Assembly (NCBI RefSeq): GCF_019956415.1
Contig: NZ_JAHBDK010000086.1
Coordinates: forward strand, 1 to 64,000
DNA length: 64,000 nucleotides
Origin: Pseudomonas sp. GL-B-19
GTDB taxonomy: Bacteria; Pseudomonadota; Gammaproteobacteria; Pseudomonadales; Pseudomonadaceae
Direction: 5' to 3'
The notes beneath the pieces were generated by a model. The model was not told the origin of the DNA. It saw only the letters and a list, made by a program, of their open reading frames with translations, and searched no databases. Both the position numbers and the translations under genes were made by a program. Shown here piece after piece: positions 60,236 through 64,000 of this stretch. Numbering within the stretch: position 1 is the stretch's first letter; each line of letters opens with the position of its first letter.

Positions 60236-60619
60236 TTACATATGCTCGCGGACGGCGTGCCAAACATCTTTCATCTTGTCACCCTTCATTTCTCCCGGTG
60301 CCTTGTCCTTCTGGAAGTAGTAAAGCGGCTTGCCATCGTAGGCCCACTGCATCTTGCCATCGTCACGCTTGATGACTGTCCATTTACCTTCAGCCTTGGC
60401 ACCCGCCGGCGCCATCATTGGCGGCCAGTATTCGGCGCACTCGCCGTTGCACATCGACTTGCCGCCCGCGTCCTTGTCGTACGTGTACACAGTCATGCCC
60501 TTGTGATCGACCATCATGCCGTCTTTCATCATCGCCGGCTCGGCCGCGAATGCCATGGTCGGCAAGGAAAACGCCGCAGCCAACAGCAGGGCTTTAATGG
60601 AATGCGAGTATTGTTTCAT
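60236..60619 (-). CDS. COG4315-type secreted repeat protein
   Basis: 127 residues. Signal peptide ends at about AFAA (residue 26), so it is periplasmic. Seen: MMVDHKGMTVYTYDKDAGGKSMCNGECAEYWPPM and WTVIKRDDGKMQWAYDGKPLYYFQKD, the two-repeat pattern of the COG4315/secreted-repeat family, with a CNGEC pair. Function unknown. It is divergent from phoB with several Pho-box-like sites between. Confidence 0.87.
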   Translation of the reverse strand: MKQYSHSIKALLLAAAFSLPTMAFAAEPAMMKDGMMVDHKGMTVYTYDKDAGGKSMCNGECAEYWPPMMAPAGAKAEGKWTVIKRDDGKMQWAYDGKPLYYFQKDKAPGEMKGDKMKDVWHAVREHM

Positions 60620-60663
60620 GGAAACCTTCCTCTTGTGGTTGTCAGGATTCGGAATTAGAGCTT

Positions 60664-60681
60664 AGTTCAGGATCATGACAA
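60664..60681 (-). promoter_or_regulatory. Weak Pho-box-like site toward the COG4315 gene
   Basis: On the minus strand: TTGTCAT-GATC-CTGAACT, 10 of 14 matches to the CTGTCAT-N4-CTGTCAT consensus, 45 bp upstream of the COG4315 start. Confidence 0.3.
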
Positions 60682-60700
60682 TCGCCGGCCAACTAAAATA

Positions 60701-60718
60701 CTGTCACACGACTGCAAT
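60701..60718 (+). promoter_or_regulatory. Pho box upstream of phoB
   Basis: CTGTCAC-ACGA-CTGCAAT matches the PhoB box CTGTCAT-N4-CTGTCAT at about 11 of 14 positions, 54 bp before phoB. It is consistent with phoBR autoregulation under phosphate starvation. Confidence 0.7.
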
Positions 60719-60741
60719 AATTCCGTTATCTAATGCGGCGC

Positions 60742-60759
60742 AAGACAGTTAAATGACAA
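60742..60759 (-). promoter_or_regulatory. Second, inverted Pho-box-like site
   Basis: Reading the minus strand, TTGTCAT-TTAA-CTGTCTT matches about 12 of 14 positions. It lies between the forward Pho box and the phoB start, in opposite orientation. Confidence 0.45.
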
Positions 60760-60771
60760 GAGGACTAAGGC

Positions 60772-61461
60772 ATGGTTGGCAGGAGCATTCTGATCGTCGA
60801 CGACGAAGCGCCCATTCGCGAAATGATCGCCGTTGCGTTGGAAATGGCCGGCTATGACTGCCTGGAGGCCGAGAACTCTCAGCAGGCCCATGCCATCATC
60901 GTTGATCGCAAGCCGGACTTGATCCTGCTCGACTGGATGCTGCCCGGCACCTCCGGTATCGAGTTGGCACGTCGTCTCAAGCGCGATGAGCTGACCGGGG
61001 ACATCCCGATCATCATGCTCACCGCCAAGGGCGAAGAGGACAACAAGATCCAGGGCCTGGAAGTCGGCGCTGACGACTACATCACCAAACCGTTTTCACC
61101 GCGTGAGCTGGTGGCACGCCTCAAAGCCGTATTGCGCCGTGCCGGCCCAACCGATGGCGAAGCGCCGATTGAAGTCGGCGGCTTGCTGCTGGACCCGATC
61201 AGCCACCGCGTGACCATCGACGGCAAACCGGCCGAAATGGGCCCGACCGAATACCGCCTGCTGCAATTTTTCATGACCCACCAGGAACGTGCCTATACAC
61301 GTGGCCAGTTGCTGGATCAGGTCTGGGGCGGCAATGTGTATGTCGAAGAGCGCACCGTCGACGTGCATATCCGCCGTCTGCGCAAAGCCCTCGGCGATGC
61401 TTATGAAAATCTGGTACAAACCGTGCGCGGTACAGGCTACCGGTTTTCCACCAAGGCCTGA
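60772..61461 (+). CDS. phoB: Phosphate regulon response regulator PhoB
   Basis: 229 residues. Receiver domain 1-120 with Asp54 as phosphoacceptor (LILLDWMLPG) and the KPF switch lysine; OmpR/PhoB winged helix ~130-229 (RLLQFFMTHQERAYTRGQLLDQVWG, RTVDVHIRRLRKAL). It activates phosphate-scavenging genes. First gene of phoBR with 45 bp to phoR. Confidence 0.97.
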   Translation: MVGRSILIVDDEAPIREMIAVALEMAGYDCLEAENSQQAHAIIVDRKPDLILLDWMLPGTSGIELARRLKRDELTGDIPIIMLTAKGEEDNKIQGLEVGADDYITKPFSPRELVARLKAVLRRAGPTDGEAPIEVGGLLLDPISHRVTIDGKPAEMGPTEYRLLQFFMTHQERAYTRGQLLDQVWGGNVYVEERTVDVHIRRLRKALGDAYENLVQTVRGTGYRFSTKA

Positions 61462-61506
61462 TACTGCCCTTACCCGCCCGACAAGCCGACAAGGACGCAT
61501 GTTTCC

Positions 61507-62829
61507 GTGAACCAAAACTGGCATGGCACCCTGATTCGCCACATGCTGTTACTGGTCACCGGCTGCCTGGTGATCGGCCTGATTACCGGCTACTACGGCT
61601 GGAGCCTCGCCGCAGGCCTGGGCATTTATCTGGCCTGGACCCTCAAGCAACTGCTGCGCCTGCACGAATGGCTGCGCCTGCACACGCCCGACGAAGCACC
61701 GCCCGACGGCTATGGCCTGTGGGGCGAGGTGTTCGACAGCATTTATCACCTGCAACGCCGCGACCAACGGGTACGCGGGCGTCTGCAAGCGGTGATCGAT
61801 CGGGTCCAGGAATCCACCGCCGCACTGAAAGACGCGGTGATCATGCTCGACAGCGACGGCAACCTGGAATGGTGGAATCGCGCCGCCGAAACCCTGCTCG
61901 GCCTCAAGACCCCGCAAGACAGCGGCCAGCCGGTGACCAACCTGGTGCGCCACCCGCGCTTCAAGGAATATTTCGAGCAGGACAGCTACGCCGAACCGCT
62001 GGAAATTCCGTCGCCGACCAATGATCGGGTGCGCATTCAGCTGTACATCACCCGCTACGGCAACAACGAACACTTGATGCTGGTGCGCGACGTCACGCGC
62101 ATTCATCAGCTGGAACAAATGCGCAAAGACTTCATCGCCAACGTCTCCCATGAGTTGCGCACGCCGCTGACGGTGATCTGCGGCTACCTGGAAACCTTGC
62201 TCGACAACGCCGAGGAGGTGAATCCGCGCTGGACCCGCGCCTTGCAGCAAATGCAGCAACAAGGCGGGCGCATGCAGACGCTGCTCAATGACTTGCTGTT
62301 GCTGGCCAAGCTGGAAGCCACCGATTACCCGTCGGACAACCAGCCTGTGGTGATTGACGGCTTGTTGCAGTCAATCAAGAGCGACGCCCAGCAGTTGTCT
62401 GCCCAGAAAAACCAACACATCACGCTTGAAGCCGACCCGAGGATTTTGCTCAAGGGAAGCGAAGCGGAACTGCGCAGTGCGTTTTCCAACCTGGTGTTCA
62501 ACGCGGTGAAATACACCCCGGCCGAAGGCAATATCCGCATTCGCTGGTGGGCCGACGAGCAAGGCGCACATCTGAGCGTGCAGGACTCCGGGATCGGCAT
62601 CGACAGCAAACACCTGCCGCGCCTGACCGAACGTTTCTACCGGGTCGACTCCAGCCGCAATTCCAACACCGGCGGCACCGGCCTGGGCCTGGCCATCGTC
62701 AAACACGTGTTGCTGCGCCACCGAGCGCGGATGGAAATCAGCAGTGTGCCGGGGCATGGCAGTACGTTTACCTGCCACTTTGCGCCGGCGCAGGTGACCA
62801 AATTGCAGGTCCTCAAGACCGCCGACTGA
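61507..62829 (+). CDS. phoR: Phosphate regulon sensor kinase PhoR
   Basis: 440 residues. Two hydrophobic segments at about 10-45, then a PAS domain (~105-200, VIMLDSDGNLEWWNRAAETLLG), HisKA with phospho-His in FIANVSHELRTPLTV (~215), and HATPase motifs NLVFNAVKYTP, DSGIGID and GGTGLGLAIV. The start is GTG at 61507; a nearby ATG is out of frame. It phosphorylates PhoB when phosphate is scarce. Confidence 0.96.
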   Translation: MNQNWHGTLIRHMLLLVTGCLVIGLITGYYGWSLAAGLGIYLAWTLKQLLRLHEWLRLHTPDEAPPDGYGLWGEVFDSIYHLQRRDQRVRGRLQAVIDRVQESTAALKDAVIMLDSDGNLEWWNRAAETLLGLKTPQDSGQPVTNLVRHPRFKEYFEQDSYAEPLEIPSPTNDRVRIQLYITRYGNNEHLMLVRDVTRIHQLEQMRKDFIANVSHELRTPLTVICGYLETLLDNAEEVNPRWTRALQQMQQQGGRMQTLLNDLLLLAKLEATDYPSDNQPVVIDGLLQSIKSDAQQLSAQKNQHITLEADPRILLKGSEAELRSAFSNLVFNAVKYTPAEGNIRIRWWADEQGAHLSVQDSGIGIDSKHLPRLTERFYRVDSSRNSNTGGTGLGLAIVKHVLLRHRARMEISSVPGHGSTFTCHFAPAQVTKLQVLKTAD

Positions 62830-62953
62830 TACCGGCCAGCACAGGCCACTAGGCAATCGCCGAGTCAGCCGCTACATTGGCTGACTTGTGCCTGCCCTTC
62901 AGGCACCGCATTTATCCCCTTTTATAAATATACGGAACCCGCAAAACTCCATC

Positions 62954-64000
62954 ATGGACCCTTCCCCTGGCTTGACCCTCGCAACAATATTCGCCGATTT
63001 CGGCATGATTCTTTTTGCTCTGATCCTGGTTTTGCTCAACGGATTTTTCGTTGCGGCCGAATTTGCCATGGTCAAACTGCGCTCGACCCGGGTTGAGGCC
63101 ATCGCTGATAAAAACGGCTGGCGCGGGCATATCCTGCGCACCGTTCACAGCCAGCTCGATGCCTACCTGTCAGCGTGCCAGCTGGGTATCACCCTCGCCT
63201 CCCTCGGCCTTGGCTGGGTCGGTGAACCAGCGTTCGCGCACATCCTCGAACCGATACTTGAAGCGGTCGGCGTGCAGTCGGCCGAAGTGATCAAAGGCGT
63301 ATCGTTCTTCGCCGCGTTCTTTGTCATTTCGTACCTGCACATCGTCGTCGGCGAGTTGGCCCCGAAATCCTGGGCCATCCGCAAACCCGAGCTGCTGTCG
63401 CTGTGGACCGCCGTGCCGCTGTACCTGTTCTACTGGGCCATGTACCCGGCGATCTACTTACTGAACGCCAGCGCCAACACCATCCTGCGCATCGCCGGCC
63501 AAGGTGAACCCGGCCCTCATCACGAGCACCATTACAGCCGTGAAGAACTGAAACTGATCCTGCACTCCAGCCGTGGCCAGGACCCGAGCGACCAAGGCAT
63601 GCGCGTTTTGGCCTCGGCCGTGGAAATGGGCGAGCTGGAAGTGGTCGACTGGGCCAACTCCCGCGAAGACCTGGTGACGCTGGAGTTCAACGCGCCGCTC
63701 AAGGAAATCCTGGCGATGTTCCGTCGCCACAAGTTCAGTCGTTACCCGGTGTACGACAGCGAACGTCAGGAGTTCGTCGGCCTGCTGCACATCAAGGACC
63801 TGCTGCTGGAGCTGGCGGCGCTGGACCACATCCCGGAATCGTTCAACCTGGCTGAACTGACCCGTCCGCTGGAGCGAGTATCGCGGCACCTGCCGCTGTC
63901 GCAATTGCTGGAACAGTTCCGCAAGGGCGGTTCGCACTTCGCCGTGGTGGAAGAGGCCGATGGCAACATCATCGGCTACCTGACCATGGAAGACGTGCTG
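62954..64000 (+). CDS. CNNM/CBS-domain membrane protein (hemolysin/CorC-like), 3'-truncated
   Basis: The frame from ATG 62954 runs to the window edge, giving at least 349 residues. A CNNM/DUF21 membrane domain comes first (~10-200; ILVLLNGFFVAAEFAMVKLRSTRVE, LASLGLGWVGEPAFA, ELAPKSWAIRKPE), then CBS repeats (EILAMFRRHKFSRYPVYDS, GLLHIKDLLLEL, HFAVVEEADGNIIGYLTMEDVL). This class is linked to Mg/Co efflux or resistance. The C-terminal CorC_HlyC domain would lie past the edge. Confidence 0.9.
   Translation, partial: MDPSPGLTLATIFADFGMILFALILVLLNGFFVAAEFAMVKLRSTRVEAIADKNGWRGHILRTVHSQLDAYLSACQLGITLASLGLGWVGEPAFAHILEPILEAVGVQSAEVIKGVSFFAAFFVISYLHIVVGELAPKSWAIRKPELLSLWTAVPLYLFYWAMYPAIYLLNASANTILRIAGQGEPGPHHEHHYSREELKLILHSSRGQDPSDQGMRVLASAVEMGELEVVDWANSREDLVTLEFNAPLKEILAMFRRHKFSRYPVYDSERQEFVGLLHIKDLLLELAALDHIPESFNLAELTRPLERVSRHLPLSQLLEQFRKGGSHFAVVEEADGNIIGYLTMEDVL

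Overview
The window is a chromosomal segment of a Pseudomonas of the fluorescens/putida lineage. This rests on its high GC content, its gene order, which matches the P. aeruginosa PA5293-PA5362 region from memory (LysR-MATE-EAL-rep-xpt-cytochrome c5-pauR-dadX/dadA/dadR ... rpmBG-radC-coaBC-dut-algC-argB-pyrE-crc-rph-yicC-gmk-rpoZ-spoT-ridA ... oxyR-recG-HU-rubredoxin-ubiCA-phoBR), and many REP/REPIN-type palindromes in intergenic gaps. The first 19 bases look like a Tn5/Nextera mosaic-end adapter with one mismatch, so the contig edge is a library artefact. The first gene (VWA protein) and the last gene (CNNM/CBS protein) are cut by the window edges.

Layout. 1-10 kb: truncated VWA protein, a divergent LysR/MATE pair, a GGDEF-EAL protein, Rep helicase, xanthine phosphoribosyltransferase and a CoA hydrolase/transferase. 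10-24 kb: cytochrome c5, then amino-acid and polyamine catabolism (PauR-type regulator, alanine racemase DadX, RidA-like protein, D-amino-acid dehydrogenase DadA, Lrp-type DadR, a PuuB-type oxidase, a KauB-type aldehyde dehydrogenase, a cupin), interspersed with a DUF1127 peptide, a MocR regulator, a phospholipase-D-like lipoprotein and an MFS carrier. 24-33.5 kb: ribosomal proteins L33 and L28, a peptide-binding protein, RadC, CoaBC, dUTPase, AlgC, ArgB, PyrE and Crc. 33.6-43.7 kb: GltS in an AT-richer pocket, RNase PH, YicC, guanylate kinase, omega, SpoT, RidA, two tandem paralogous lipoproteins and an epimerase. 43.9-51.5 kb: ExbB-ExbD-TonB, OxyR, RecG, a YbaK-HDOD protein and a small conserved protein.

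51.5-56.4 kb is an accessory island inserted between the small conserved protein and the HU gene. It holds gene remnants (a VgrG N-terminus, an acidic C-terminal fragment), a DUF6124-like gene, a deoxyribosyltransferase/TIR-like protein with a C-terminal domain, a lipoprotein with a tandem-repeat tract, and a predicted PD-(D/E)XK nuclease. At its two ends I find two diverged copies of one folded element: a 16-bp stem enclosing two hairpins, base-paired in both copies despite sequence changes. Each copy lies 55-65 bp upstream of an ORF starting M-[IF]-K-x-T-P-N-P-P; the right-hand ORF is broken. This is the best candidate for something undescribed.

56.5-64 kb returns to the core genome: HU, rubredoxin reductase and rubredoxin, UbiC-UbiA, a 42-bp perfect inverted repeat, a COG4315-type periplasmic protein, PhoB-PhoR with a Pho box, and a truncated CNNM/CBS membrane protein.
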